DNA from: an uncultured Oscillospiraceae bacterium
GTDB taxonomy: Bacteria > Bacillota > Clostridia > Oscillospirales > Oscillospiraceae
DNA: 12,167 nucleotides
Direction of reading: 5' to 3'
Assembly: GCA_947624465.1 (NCBI GenBank)
Contig: CANQKJ010000035.1
Span: 1-12,167, forward strand
The translations under genes were made by a program, and so were the position numbers. The stretch's first letter is position 1, and each line of letters begins with the position of its first letter. Below the pieces are notes generated by a model. The model saw nothing but the letters and a program-made list of their open reading frames with translations, was not told where the DNA came from and did no database searches. Below, piece by piece: positions 1 to 7,200 of this stretch.

Positions 1-220
1 GCTGTTCACCTTCAACATCCTGGACCGGGTGGGCGGCGGCGACGCCTTCGCCAGCGGCCTCATCTACGCCATGATGAACGGCTACAAGCCCATGGATATG
101 GTGAACTTCGCCGTGGCCTCCAGCGTCATCAAGCACACCATCCACGGCGACGCCAACATCACCGACGACGCGGAGTCCATCCGCAGCCTGATGAACATGA
201 ACTACGACATTAAGCGATAA
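1..220 (+). CDS. PfkB-family sugar kinase, C-terminal part (probable 2-keto-3-deoxygluconate kinase)
   Basis: Only the last 72 residues are in the window; the 5' end lies outside and the reading frame runs from base 2. The fragment carries the PfkB/ribokinase signature 2, DRVGGGDAFASG, near its start. In this family the Asp of the GGGDAF segment is the catalytic base and the glycines form the anion hole for phosphate transfer from ATP. The following helix-rich tail (NFAVASSVIKHT) is typical of the KdgK-like branch, where it precedes a short disordered end. The stop is 16 bases before uxaC, so the two genes are almost certainly co-transcribed. That context favours 2-keto-3-deoxygluconate kinase, which makes KDPG in the cytoplasm at the end of the uronate pathway. 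The family call is firm; the exact sugar is an inference from the neighbours. Confidence 0.85.
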   Translation, partial: LFTFNILDRVGGGDAFASGLIYAMMNGYKPMDMVNFAVASSVIKHTIHGDANITDDAESIRSLMNMNYDIKR

Positions 221-224
221 TTGT

Positions 225-230
225 GAGGTG
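225..230 (+). promoter_or_regulatory. Ribosome binding site of uxaC
   Basis: GAGGTG lies 6 bases before the ATG at 237. It fixes that start over the in-frame GTG (228) and TTG (231), which overlap the site itself. Confidence 0.7.
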
Positions 231-236
231 TTGGAC

Positions 237-1670
237 ATGAGAGAATTTATGGACAGGGATTTCCTGCTGGAGACGGAGACCGCCAAGCACCTGTTCCACG
301 ACTACGCGGAGCATATGCCCCTGGTGGACTACCACTGCCACATCCCGCCCCAGGAGATCTATGAGGACCGCCGGTTCGACAATCTGGTCCAGGTGTGGCT
401 GGGCGGCCGGAACCCGGACGGCACCTATTTCGGCGACCACTACAAGTGGCGGGTCATGCGCTCCAACGGCGTGCCGGAGGAGTACGTCACCGGCAACAAG
501 CCCGACTATGAGCGCTTCCTGAAGTTCGTGGAGGCCCTCCAGCTGGCCATCGGCAACCCCATGTACCACTGGTGCAATCTGGAGCTGCGGCAGTTCTTCG
601 GCTATGACAAGCCCCTGACCATGGAGAACGCCCAGGAGTGCTGGAACTTCGTCAACGACAAGCTCCGCACGGACCCGGACCTGACCGTCCGCGGCATCAT
701 CCGAAAGGCCAACGTGGCCTTCATCGGCACCACCGACGACCCGGCGGACACCCTGGAGTGGCATGAGAAGATCGCCGCCGACCCCTCCGTCGGGGTGAAG
801 GTGTGCCCCTCCTTCCGCCCGGACAAGGCCATCAACATCAACAAGCCCGGGTTCGCGGAGTACATCGGCAAGCTGGCAAAGTCCGTGGGGAAGGACAGCC
901 TGGACACCGTAGAGGACGTCTGCGACGCCCTCACCCAGCGGCTGGAGTTCTTCGCAAAACTGGGCTGCCGGGCCAGCGACCACGGCCTGGACTACATCCC
1001 CTACCGCCCCGGCTGTCCCAAGTGCGTCAACGAGATCTACAAAAAGGTCATGGCCGGCCAGGAGATCACCGTGGAGGAGGCCGAGAAGTACCAGACCGCC
1101 ATCCTGCTCCACCTGGGGCGGGAGTACCACCGGCTGGACATCGCCATGCAGCTCCACTACTCCTGCAAGCGCAACGTGAACACCCGGCTGTACGCCAAGC
1201 TGGGCCCGGACACCGGCGTGGACATGATCGCCCAGAACACCTGCGGCGGCGCCATCGCCGACTTCCTGGCCGCGCTGGACGAGACGGGCGAGTGCCCCAA
1301 GACCATCCTGTACTCCCTGAACCCGGCGGACAACGAGCAGCTGGGCACCCTGATCGGCTGCTTCCAGACCGACGAGATCCCCGGCAAGATCCAGCACGGC
1401 TCCGCCTGGTGGTTCAACGACACCAGGAGCGGCATGGAGGCCCAGATGAGGTCCCTGGCCAACCTGGGGCTGCTGGGCAACTTCGTGGGGATGCTCACCG
1501 ACTCGCGGTCCTTCCTCAGCTACGCCCGGCACGACTACTTCCGCCGCATTTTCTGCAACCTGGTGGGGAACTGGGTGGAGAACGGCGAGTACCCCGACAA
1601 TGAACCCGCGCTGAAACGCATCGTGGAGGGCGTGTCCTACACCAACGCCGCCCGGTACTTCGGCCTGTAA
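237..1670 (+). CDS. uxaC: Uronate (glucuronate/galacturonate) isomerase UxaC
   Basis: The 477-residue protein has the usual length of this family (E. coli UxaC is about 470). UxaC converts D-glucuronate to D-fructuronate and D-galacturonate to D-tagaturonate in the cytoplasm, the first step of hexuronate breakdown. It belongs to the amidohydrolase-like TIM-barrel superfamily. The metal-binding HxH is visible in DYHCHIPP (His33 and His35). Family-specific blocks appear later: SAWWFNDT (389-396) and LTDSRSFLSYARHDYF (around 420-435), which belong to the C-terminal active-site region. The frame is intact from the ATG at 237, chosen because of the GAGGTG site 6 bases upstream. It follows the sugar kinase by 16 bases and precedes a GH4 gene, so the cluster forms a uronate-use operon. 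The preferred substrate cannot be read from the sequence, but the neighbouring CHEV-type hydrolase points to galacturonate. Confidence 0.96.
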   Translation: MREFMDRDFLLETETAKHLFHDYAEHMPLVDYHCHIPPQEIYEDRRFDNLVQVWLGGRNPDGTYFGDHYKWRVMRSNGVPEEYVTGNKPDYERFLKFVEALQLAIGNPMYHWCNLELRQFFGYDKPLTMENAQECWNFVNDKLRTDPDLTVRGIIRKANVAFIGTTDDPADTLEWHEKIAADPSVGVKVCPSFRPDKAININKPGFAEYIGKLAKSVGKDSLDTVEDVCDALTQRLEFFAKLGCRASDHGLDYIPYRPGCPKCVNEIYKKVMAGQEITVEEAEKYQTAILLHLGREYHRLDIAMQLHYSCKRNVNTRLYAKLGPDTGVDMIAQNTCGGAIADFLAALDETGECPKTILYSLNPADNEQLGTLIGCFQTDEIPGKIQHGSAWWFNDTRSGMEAQMRSLANLGLLGNFVGMLTDSRSFLSYARHDYFRRIFCNLVGNWVENGEYPDNEPALKRIVEGVSYTNAARYFGL

Positions 1671-1691
1671 CCGGCAAAGACGAAAAAATAC

Positions 1692-1721
1692 CTGGCCGGA
1701 GGCGTTTCCGTCTCCGGCCAG
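1692..1721 (+). other. Strong hairpin between uxaC and the GH4 gene
   Basis: An inverted repeat forms a 13-bp stem (arms 1692-1704 and 1709-1721, one G-T wobble) closed by a TTTC loop. It starts 21 bases after the uxaC stop and ends 6 bases before the ribosome binding site of the next gene. There is no T-run after it on the + strand, so it is not a standard terminator in that direction. On the - strand the stem is followed by GTATTTTTT, but no - strand gene leads into it. It may stabilise the 3' end of the uxaC mRNA or tune expression of the gene below. Confidence 0.75.
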
Positions 1722-1727
1722 CGTCAT

Positions 1728-1731
1728 GAGG
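1728..1731 (+). promoter_or_regulatory. Ribosome binding site of the GH4 gene
   Basis: GAGG lies 6 bases before the ATG at 1738. It overlaps the in-frame ATG at 1726, which therefore cannot use it. The next in-frame ATG (1768) has no such site. Confidence 0.6.
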
Positions 1732-1737
1732 TGCGCT

Positions 1738-3135
1738 ATGAGATATGAAAACGGCCGCGTCAGCGGCATGAACATCGCCTACATCGGCGGCGGCTCCCGG
1801 GGCTGGGCCTGGACGTTTATGGCGGACCTGGCCATGGAGCCGGCCCTTTCGGGGACCGTCCTGCTCTACGACATCGACCGGCCGGCGGCGGAGAACAACC
1901 GGGTGATCGGGAACCGGCTGTCCGCCAAGCCGGACAGCGCCGGCAAGTGGGAGTACGTGGTGTGCCCCACCCTGACGGAGGCCCTGGACGGCGCGGACTT
2001 CGTGGTCATCTCCATCCTGCCGGGGACCTTCGACGAGATGGCGGTGGACGTCCATATGCCGGAGCGGCTGGGCATTTACCAGTCCGTGGGGGACACCGCC
2101 GGTCCCGGCGGGACCATCCGGGGGCTGCGCACCGCGCCCATGTTCGTGGAGTTCGCCGAGGCCATCCGGCAGCGCTGCCCCAACGCCTGGGTCATCAACT
2201 ACACCAACCCCATGGCCCTGTGCGTGCGGACGCTGTACCATGTGTTCCCCGGCATCAAGGCCTTCGGCTGCTGCCACGAGGTGTTCAACACCCAGACCGT
2301 GCTGGCCGGCATCTGTGAGCGGGTGCTGGGGGTGGAGGGAGTGACCCGGCGGGACGTCGAGGTGAATGTGCTGGGCCTCAACCACTTCACCTGGTTCAGC
2401 AGCGCCAACTACAAAGGCGTGGACCTGTTCCCCCTCTACCGGGAGTTTGTGGACGCCCACTACGCGGAGGGCTACGACGCCCCCAGCACCCACTGGATGG
2501 ACAGCCATTTCCTCTGCGCCCACCGGGTGAAGTTCGACCTGTTCCGCCGGTTCGGCCTCATCGCCGCCGCCGGGGACCGCCACCTGGCGGAGTTCATGCC
2601 GGGAGAGGAATACCTCAGGGACCCGGAGACGGTGCGGAGCTGGAAGTTCAGCCTCACCCCCGTGGACTGGCGGAAGGCCGATTTGAAGGAGCGCCTGGCC
2701 CGGAGCGCCCGGCTGGCCGGCGGGGAGGAGGACATCGCCCTGGAGCCCACCGGAGAGGAGGGCATCCTGCTCATCAAGGCCCTGTGCGGGCTGACCCGGG
2801 TGATCAGCAACGTGAACGTGCCCAACTCCGCCCTCCAGATCGCCAACCTGCCCGCGGACACGGTGGTGGAGACCAACGCCCTGTTCGGACGGGACTCCAT
2901 CCGGCCTGTGGCCGCCGGGGCCCTGCCGGGGGACATCCTGGCGCTGATGGAGCCCCACGCCGCCAACCAGAGGCGCATCTTGGACGCGGCCCTTAACTGC
3001 GACCGGGAGCTGGTGTATCAGGCGTTCCTCACCGACCCGCTGGTGAAGGAAAGGGCGGAGGACGCCGCCGTCCGGCGGCTGGCGGACGACATGATCGCCG
3101 CCACCGCCCGATACCTGCCCGACGGGTGGAAATAA
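1738..3135 (+). CDS. Family 4 glycoside hydrolase, probable alpha-galacturonidase (CHEV type)
   Basis: This 465-residue protein is a GH4 enzyme, a family that uses NAD+ and a divalent metal and cleaves glycosides by an oxidation/elimination mechanism in the cytoplasm. The N-terminal Rossmann motif is IAYIGGGSRGW (from about residue 13), followed by an acidic strand end, LLYDID. The NYTNPM block (about 154-159) and the cysteine-histidine metal site CHEV (179-182, within GCCHEVFNTQ) follow, with NHFTWF further on. In GH4 the tetrad after the metal-binding Cys separates substrate classes, and CHEV has been described for alpha-galacturonidases such as Bacillus subtilis LplD. Linkage to uxaC agrees, since the product galacturonate is a UxaC substrate. 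The start at 1738 adds ten residues before MNIAYIGGG, where homologues usually begin; 1768 remains possible but lacks a ribosome binding site. Generic tools may label it alpha-glucosidase or alpha-galactosidase. No signal peptide is seen, so it would act on imported oligosaccharides. Confidence 0.9.
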   Translation: MRYENGRVSGMNIAYIGGGSRGWAWTFMADLAMEPALSGTVLLYDIDRPAAENNRVIGNRLSAKPDSAGKWEYVVCPTLTEALDGADFVVISILPGTFDEMAVDVHMPERLGIYQSVGDTAGPGGTIRGLRTAPMFVEFAEAIRQRCPNAWVINYTNPMALCVRTLYHVFPGIKAFGCCHEVFNTQTVLAGICERVLGVEGVTRRDVEVNVLGLNHFTWFSSANYKGVDLFPLYREFVDAHYAEGYDAPSTHWMDSHFLCAHRVKFDLFRRFGLIAAAGDRHLAEFMPGEEYLRDPETVRSWKFSLTPVDWRKADLKERLARSARLAGGEEDIALEPTGEEGILLIKALCGLTRVISNVNVPNSALQIANLPADTVVETNALFGRDSIRPVAAGALPGDILALMEPHAANQRRILDAALNCDRELVYQAFLTDPLVKERAEDAAVRRLADDMIAATARYLPDGWK

Positions 3136-3154
3136 CGGGTCTACGGCGCCGCAC

Positions 3155-3182
3155 TTGACAAATCCCCACGATCCGGTACAAT
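3155..3182 (+). promoter_or_regulatory. Sigma-A promoter of the molybdenum operon
   Basis: The -35 box is a perfect TTGACA (3155-3160) and the -10 box is TACAAT (3177-3182, 5 of 6), with a 16-base spacer. Transcription should begin near 3189, giving a leader of about 210 nt before modA. It starts 19 bases after the GH4 stop, and no terminator is visible between them. Confidence 0.85.
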
Positions 3183-3194
3183 GGTATTGTCTTC

Positions 3195-3310
3195 GAGTCC
3201 CTCTGCCCTACGGCTTCGGCTATGGAATTGGGACCGCGCCGGCCTGTGCCGGCCCAGGGCCCCGTCGGAAACGGCGCGACCTTCCTGATTGAAAAGGAGA
3301 CGGACAGAGC
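3195..3310 (+). promoter_or_regulatory. Structured leader RNA, candidate Moco-type riboswitch aptamer
   Basis: The leader can fold into a branched structure closed by a basal helix: GTCCCTCT (3197-3204) pairs with AGACGGAC (3298-3305), seven pairs plus one C-C mismatch, extendable by CC (3206-3207) with GG (3296-3297) across a bulged G. Inside lie a hairpin capped by C(TTCG)G around 3206-3226, an inverted repeat CGCGCC (3235-3240)/GGCGCG (3273-3278), and GC-rich arms at 3241-3254 and 3262-3274. The 3' arm (3298-3305) can instead pair with the 5' arm of the downstream terminator (3352-3359), so closing the basal helix would release the terminator. The GAAAAGG just before the 3' arm recalls the GGAAAGG of the E. 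coli moaA Moco RNA. Position ahead of a molybdate-uptake and Moco operon supports the Moco (or tungsten cofactor) riboswitch family. The structure is seen; the ligand is inferred. Confidence 0.62.
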
Positions 3311-3348
3311 GATCGCTGTGCCGGCGGGATGGCCGGGATGGTCTTTTT

Positions 3349-3385
3349 GTCGTCCGTCTTTTAAGAAGACGGACGACTGTTTTTT
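3349..3385 (+). terminator. Intrinsic terminator (attenuator) in the leader before modA
   Basis: GTCGTCCGTCTT (3349-3360) and AAGACGGACGAC (3366-3377) are perfect complements around a 5-base loop, followed by TGTTTTTT. It lies downstream of the operon's own promoter and just before modA's ribosome binding site, so it is an attenuator and not an end-of-operon terminator. Bases 3352-3362 can alternatively pair with 3295-3305 (11 contiguous pairs including two G-T), which would prevent it forming. Confidence 0.92.
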
Positions 3386-3391
3386 AGGGGG
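3386..3391 (+). promoter_or_regulatory. Ribosome binding site of modA
   Basis: AGGGGG directly follows the terminator T-run and lies 8 bases before the GTG at 3400. It supports GTG as the start; no upstream ATG fits the signal peptide. Confidence 0.75.
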
Positions 3392-3399
3392 AAAAGACC

Positions 3400-4221
3400 G
3401 TGAAAAAGGTCATCGCGTTCCTTTTGACCATCTGCCTGACACTGACGCTCCCGGCGGGCTGCGGCGCGCCAGGGGACGAGTCTGTGGAGCTGACGGTATT
3501 CGCCGCCGCCTCCCTGACCGAGACGCTGACCGAGATCGCGGAGCTGTACAAAGAGGCGGTGCCCGGCGTCACCCTGGTGTTCAATTTCGACTCCTCCGGC
3601 ACCCTCAAGACTCAGATCGAGGAAGGGGCGGAGTGCGACCTGTTCATCTCCGCCGCGCCGAAACAGATGAACGAGCTGGACGGCTCCCTGGGCGCGGACA
3701 GCGGCAATCCCGACGGGCTGGACTTCGTGCTGCAGGGCACCCGCGTGGACCTGCTGGAGAACAAGGTGGCCCTGGCCGTCCCGGAGGGGAACCCGGCGGG
3801 AGTGAGCTCCTTTGACGACCTGGCGGCGGGGCTGAGGGGCGGCTCTCTCCTGCTGGCCATGGGTAACGAGGACGTGCCGGTGGGCCAGTACACCCAGAAG
3901 ATTTTCAGCTACTATGGGCTTGACGAGGAAGCGCTTGCCGCCGCGGGGGTCATCACCTACGGCTCCAACGTGAAGGAGGTCGCCGCCCAGGTGGGCGAGG
4001 GGGCGGTGGACTGCGGGATCATCTACGCCACCGACGCCTTCTCCGCCGGGCTGACCACCGTGGACACCGCCACCGCCGAGATGTGCGGGCAGGTCATCTA
4101 TCCCGCCGCCGTGCTGAACATCACGAAGCACGAGGACGAGGCCAGGGCCTTCCTGGACTATCTGACCGGGGACGAGGCGGCCGCCGTGTTTGAGGCCGTG
4201 GGCTTCACCCCGCTTGTCTGA
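3400..4221 (+). CDS. modA: Molybdate ABC transporter, substrate-binding lipoprotein ModA
   Basis: ModA captures molybdate (or tungstate) outside the membrane and delivers it to ModBC. The 273-residue protein begins with a lipoprotein signal peptide: two lysines, a hydrophobic stretch, and LPAGC with Cys21 as the probable lipid-anchored residue, as expected for a Gram-positive binding protein. The lipobox is slightly unusual in having Pro at -3. The mature part shows hallmark oxyanion-binding segments: FAAASLTETL, where the Ser contacts the anion, and FDSSGTLKTQI, with the second Ser/Gly anion site, then CDLFISA. The later segment AMGNEDVPVGQYTQ is the usual third block. The start is GTG. The gene is the first of the operon, placed directly after the leader attenuator, and its stop is 42 bases before modB. 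Molybdate and tungstate cannot be told apart from these motifs alone, but the Moco genes downstream favour molybdate. Confidence 0.95.
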   Translation: MKKVIAFLLTICLTLTLPAGCGAPGDESVELTVFAAASLTETLTEIAELYKEAVPGVTLVFNFDSSGTLKTQIEEGAECDLFISAAPKQMNELDGSLGADSGNPDGLDFVLQGTRVDLLENKVALAVPEGNPAGVSSFDDLAAGLRGGSLLLAMGNEDVPVGQYTQKIFSYYGLDEEALAAAGVITYGSNVKEVAAQVGEGAVDCGIIYATDAFSAGLTTVDTATAEMCGQVIYPAAVLNITKHEDEARAFLDYLTGDEAAAVFEAVGFTPLV

Positions 4222-4263
4222 GCCGTTCGGCCCCAATGCCGCCGCGGGAAAGGAGGGCGCGCC

Positions 4264-4935
4264 ATGGACTGGTTTCCGCTGTGGAACTCCCTGCGCATCG
4301 CGGGGATCAGCACAGTCGTGGTCTTTTTTACGGGTATTTTTTCCGCCTACTATATTGCGAAAACGCCCCGGATCGTCAAGGGCGTGCTGGACGTGGCGCT
4401 GACCATCCCGCTGGTGCTGCCGCCCACGGTGGTGGGCTATCTGCTGCTGCGGGTGCTGGGGCCGAGGCGGCCCGTGGGCGCGTGGGTGCTGTCGATGTTC
4501 GGCGTCCGGCTGACCATGACCTGGTGGTCCGCTGTCTTCGCCACCACCGTGGTGATCTTCCCGCTAATGTACCGCACGGCCCGTGGGGCATTTGAGACCT
4601 TCGACGAGACCCTGGCCCAGGCGGGGCGGACGCTTGGCCTCAGCAACGCCTATATCTTCTGGCGCGTCTGTATGCCGGCCTGCCGGCAGGGCATCCTGGC
4701 GGGGACGGTGCTGGCCTTCGCCCGGGCCCTGGGGGAGTACGGCGCCACCAGCATGATCGCTGGGTACACCCCCGGCAGGACGGCCACCATCTCCACCACC
4801 GTCTACCAGCTCTGGCGGACCGACAACGACGCGCTGGCCTTTCGCTGGGTGATGGTCAATCTGGCCATCTCCGCCGTGGTGCTGCTGGCGGTGAACCTGC
4901 TGGAGCGGAAGCCCGCCGCGGGAAGGAGCGGGTGA
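4264..4935 (+). CDS. modB: Molybdate ABC transporter permease ModB
   Basis: ModB forms the transmembrane channel of the molybdate importer as a homodimer with ModC. The 223-residue length is normal for the family. About five membrane segments are visible (roughly residues 10-31, 41-63, 84-104, 143-165 and 195-213). IPLVLPPTVVGY in the second segment is characteristic of ModB/CysT-type permeases. The cytoplasmic EAA loop that docks on the ATPase is ETLAQAGRTLGLS with the downstream FWRVCMPACRQGI (about 115-144). ALGEYGATSMIAG follows and is conserved in ModB proteins. AGGAGG at 4251-4256 lies 7 bases before the ATG. The stop is one base before modC, consistent with translational coupling. Confidence 0.96.
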   Translation: MDWFPLWNSLRIAGISTVVVFFTGIFSAYYIAKTPRIVKGVLDVALTIPLVLPPTVVGYLLLRVLGPRRPVGAWVLSMFGVRLTMTWWSAVFATTVVIFPLMYRTARGAFETFDETLAQAGRTLGLSNAYIFWRVCMPACRQGILAGTVLAFARALGEYGATSMIAGYTPGRTATISTTVYQLWRTDNDALAFRWVMVNLAISAVVLLAVNLLERKPAAGRSG

Positions 4936-4936
4936 G

Positions 4937-5980
4937 ATGGCCCTTTTCGTGGACATCGAGAAAAAGCTGGGGGATTTCCGCCTCCGGGCGCGGTTCGAGG
5001 CGGGGGACGGCGTTCTGGCCCTGCTGGGGGCCTCCGGCAGCGGCAAGAGCATGACCCTCAGGTGTATCGCCGGCATCGACCGGCCGGACCGGGGCAGGAT
5101 CTTCCTGGACGGGCGGGTGCTGTTCGATTCGGAGCGGCGCATCGACCTGCCGCCCCAGAAGCGGCGGGTGGGGTATCTGTTCCAGCAGTACGCCCTGTTC
5201 CCCAACATGACGGTGGAGCAGAACATCGCCTGCGGGGTCCGGGACCGGGCCGCCCGGCCGGAGGCCGTCCGGGAGATGATCCGCAGGATGGGCCTGGAGG
5301 GGCTGGAGAAAAAGCGGCCCCGCCAGCTCTCCGGCGGGGAACAGCAGCGGGCGGCCCTGGCACGGATCCTGGTCAACGAACCGGAGATCCTGCTGCTGGA
5401 CGAGCCCTTTTCCGCCCTGGACAGCCACCTGCGCTTCCGGCTGGAGCAGGAGGCGCGGGAGGTCATCGGGCGGTTTGGGAGGACGGTGCTGCTGGTGTCC
5501 CATGACCGGGACGAGGTGTTCCGTCTGGCGGACCGGGTGGCCCTGATGAAGGACGGAGAGATCGAGACCGCCGGGGAGAAGCACGCGGTGTTCGCCGCGC
5601 CCCGGACCGTCAACGGGGCGCGGCTGACCGGCTGCAAGAACATCTCCGCCGTCCGGGCGCTGGACGGGGAACGCGTCTTTGCCCTGGACTGGGGCCTCAC
5701 CCTGCGGGTGGCCGGGGATGCCGCCGGCGTCACCCACGTGGGCATCCGGATGCACGACGTGTCCCCCTGCCCGGACGGGGCCGGGGAGAACACGTTCCGC
5801 TTCCGGGCGGCGGAGGAGATCGAAAACCCCTTCTCCGTCACCGTGATGCTGCGCCCGACAGACCCGGAGAGCGCTCAGCCCGTGGGCATGGAGCTGCCCA
5901 AGGAGAAATGGGCCGCCTGCCGGGGGGAGGAATTGTGGGCCGCACTGCCCCCGGAGAAGATTATTTTGCTGAGAGGATGA
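4937..5980 (+). CDS. modC: Molybdate ABC transporter ATP-binding protein ModC
   Basis: ModC hydrolyses ATP at the inner face of the membrane to drive molybdate import through ModB. All nucleotide-binding motifs are intact: Walker A GASGSGKS (31-38), Q-loop within YLFQQYALFP (80-89), signature LSGGEQQ (131-137), Walker B ILLLDEP (151-157) and the H-loop histidine in SHDRDE (His189). Residues from about 225 to 347 form an extra C-terminal region in the place of the TOBE/MOP-like domain of ModC proteins, which can bind molybdate and give feedback control; its sequence is divergent, so that role is a guess. GGAAGGAG (4921-4928) precedes the ATG by 8 bases. The end overlaps the start of moeA (ATGA), linking uptake directly to cofactor synthesis. 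Confidence 0.94.
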   Translation: MALFVDIEKKLGDFRLRARFEAGDGVLALLGASGSGKSMTLRCIAGIDRPDRGRIFLDGRVLFDSERRIDLPPQKRRVGYLFQQYALFPNMTVEQNIACGVRDRAARPEAVREMIRRMGLEGLEKKRPRQLSGGEQQRAALARILVNEPEILLLDEPFSALDSHLRFRLEQEAREVIGRFGRTVLLVSHDRDEVFRLADRVALMKDGEIETAGEKHAVFAAPRTVNGARLTGCKNISAVRALDGERVFALDWGLTLRVAGDAAGVTHVGIRMHDVSPCPDGAGENTFRFRAAEEIENPFSVTVMLRPTDPESAQPVGMELPKEKWAACRGEELWAALPPEKIILLRG

Positions 5981-7200
5981 TGGCGTTGAAGCCTGCTGTT
6001 TCCTGGGAAGAGGCCGTCCGGCGGGCGCTGGAGGCCGTGAGGCCCGTGGGGGCGGAGACCGTCCCCCTGGAGGACTGCTATGGCCGGGTGCTGGCGGAGA
6101 CCGTCGCCGCCGGGGCGGACGTGCCCCCCTTCGACCGCTCCCCCTACGACGGCTACGCCCTGCGCTCCGGGGACACGGCCTGCGCCTCGCCGGAGGCCCC
6201 CGTGACCCTGCGCGTTTTGGAGGAGATCCCCGCCGGCGGGGTGCCCCATTTCCCGGTCACGGCCGGGACGGCGGCCAAGGTCCTCACCGGCGCCCCCATC
6301 CCGAAGGGGGCGGACGCGGTGGTCATGTTCGAGAGGACGGAATTCACCGAGACCCATGTCACGGTCTCCGCGCCGCTGCGCGGCGGGGAGAACATCGTCC
6401 GGGCCGGGGAGGACGTGAGGCGGGGGACTGTCCTGGCAGAGCGGGGCCGGAGGCTGGACGCCGGCCTGCTGGGCGTTCTGGCCGCCCAGGGGCGGACGTG
6501 TGCGCCGGTCTATCGAAAGCCCATGGTGGGCCTGATCTCCACCGGCAACGAGCTGGTCCCCCCGGGGACCGCGCCCGCGCCGGGGCAGATCTACGACTCC
6601 AACCGCTGTACCTTCGCCGGGGCGCTCGCCGCCCTGGGCTGCGTCCCGGCTGGCTATGGCATCGCGGGGGACGACGTTTCCGCCATCGCCGGGGCGCTGG
6701 AGCGGGCGCTGGGGGAGTGCGATGCGGCGGTACTCACCGGAGGCGCGTCTGTGGGGGACTACGATCTGACGGTCCGGGCCATGGAGGCGGCGGGGGCGGA
6801 CATCCTGTTCCACGGCTGCGCCGTCAAGCCCGGCAAGGCCTGCGCCTACGGGATGCGGGACGGAAAACTCGTCTGCGCCCTGTCCGGAAACCCGGCGTCC
6901 TCCGTCACCAACTTTTATCTCATCGCCCGCCCCGCCCTGTGGAAGCTCTGCGGCAGGGGAGACTGCCTGCCCAAGCCCTTCCCGGTGACGCTGGCGGACG
7001 GCTTTGGCAAGGCAAGCCCCATGACGCGGATCCTGCGGGGCAGACTGGACCTGTCGGACGGGACCGCCAGGATGGTCCTGCCCAGGGACCAGGGGAACGT
7101 GGTGCTGAGCAGTGCCGTCGGCTGCGACGTGATGGCCGTCGTCCCGGCGGGGAGCGGCCCGCTGGCGGTCGGGACGAGACTGGAGGGATTCCTGCTGTGA
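5977..7200 (+). CDS. moeA: Molybdopterin molybdenumtransferase MoeA
   Basis: MoeA inserts molybdenum from molybdate into adenylylated molybdopterin, giving active Moco in the cytoplasm. The protein is 407 residues (E. coli MoeA is about 411). The N-terminal MoeA motif PPFDRSPYDGYA (50-61) contains the conserved Asp residues of the active-site cleft. KVLTGAPIPKGADAVVMFE (101-119) is the second signature. The molybdopterin-binding domain (about 180-320) shows STGNELVPPG, QIYDSN, TGGASVGDYD (254-263) and LSGNPASS (302-309). Residues from about 335 form the small C-terminal domain. The chosen ATG at 5977 overlaps the modC stop as ATGA; an adjacent ATG at 5980 is equally possible and removes one residue. 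A longer frame upstream has no support. A second MoeA-like gene follows directly, so the two may divide the work, for instance between different metals or forms of the cofactor. Confidence 0.95.
   Translation: MMALKPAVSWEEAVRRALEAVRPVGAETVPLEDCYGRVLAETVAAGADVPPFDRSPYDGYALRSGDTACASPEAPVTLRVLEEIPAGGVPHFPVTAGTAAKVLTGAPIPKGADAVVMFERTEFTETHVTVSAPLRGGENIVRAGEDVRRGTVLAERGRRLDAGLLGVLAAQGRTCAPVYRKPMVGLISTGNELVPPGTAPAPGQIYDSNRCTFAGALAALGCVPAGYGIAGDDVSAIAGALERALGECDAAVLTGGASVGDYDLTVRAMEAAGADILFHGCAVKPGKACAYGMRDGKLVCALSGNPASSVTNFYLIARPALWKLCGRGDCLPKPFPVTLADGFGKASPMTRILRGRLDLSDGTARMVLPRDQGNVVLSSAVGCDVMAVVPAGSGPLAVGTRLEGFLL

Noticed and set aside
1692..1721. Hairpin after uxaC as an intrinsic terminator on the + strand
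   Set aside because: No T-run follows the stem on the + strand, and the next gene of the same pathway starts a few bases later.
210..1775. A long open frame on the - strand opposite uxaC, and similar long frames opposite the GH4 gene (1516-2958), modC (4564-5841), and moeA to moaA (6915-9106)
   Set aside because: They are antisense to intact, well-recognised genes, show repetitive Gly/Pro/Arg/Val-rich composition and no family motif; long open antisense frames are expected at this GC content.
5908..5976. Upstream extension of moeA by 23 residues
   Set aside because: It overlaps the end of modC, is Gly-rich without family similarity, and the ATGA overlap at 5977-5980 gives the normal MoeA length.
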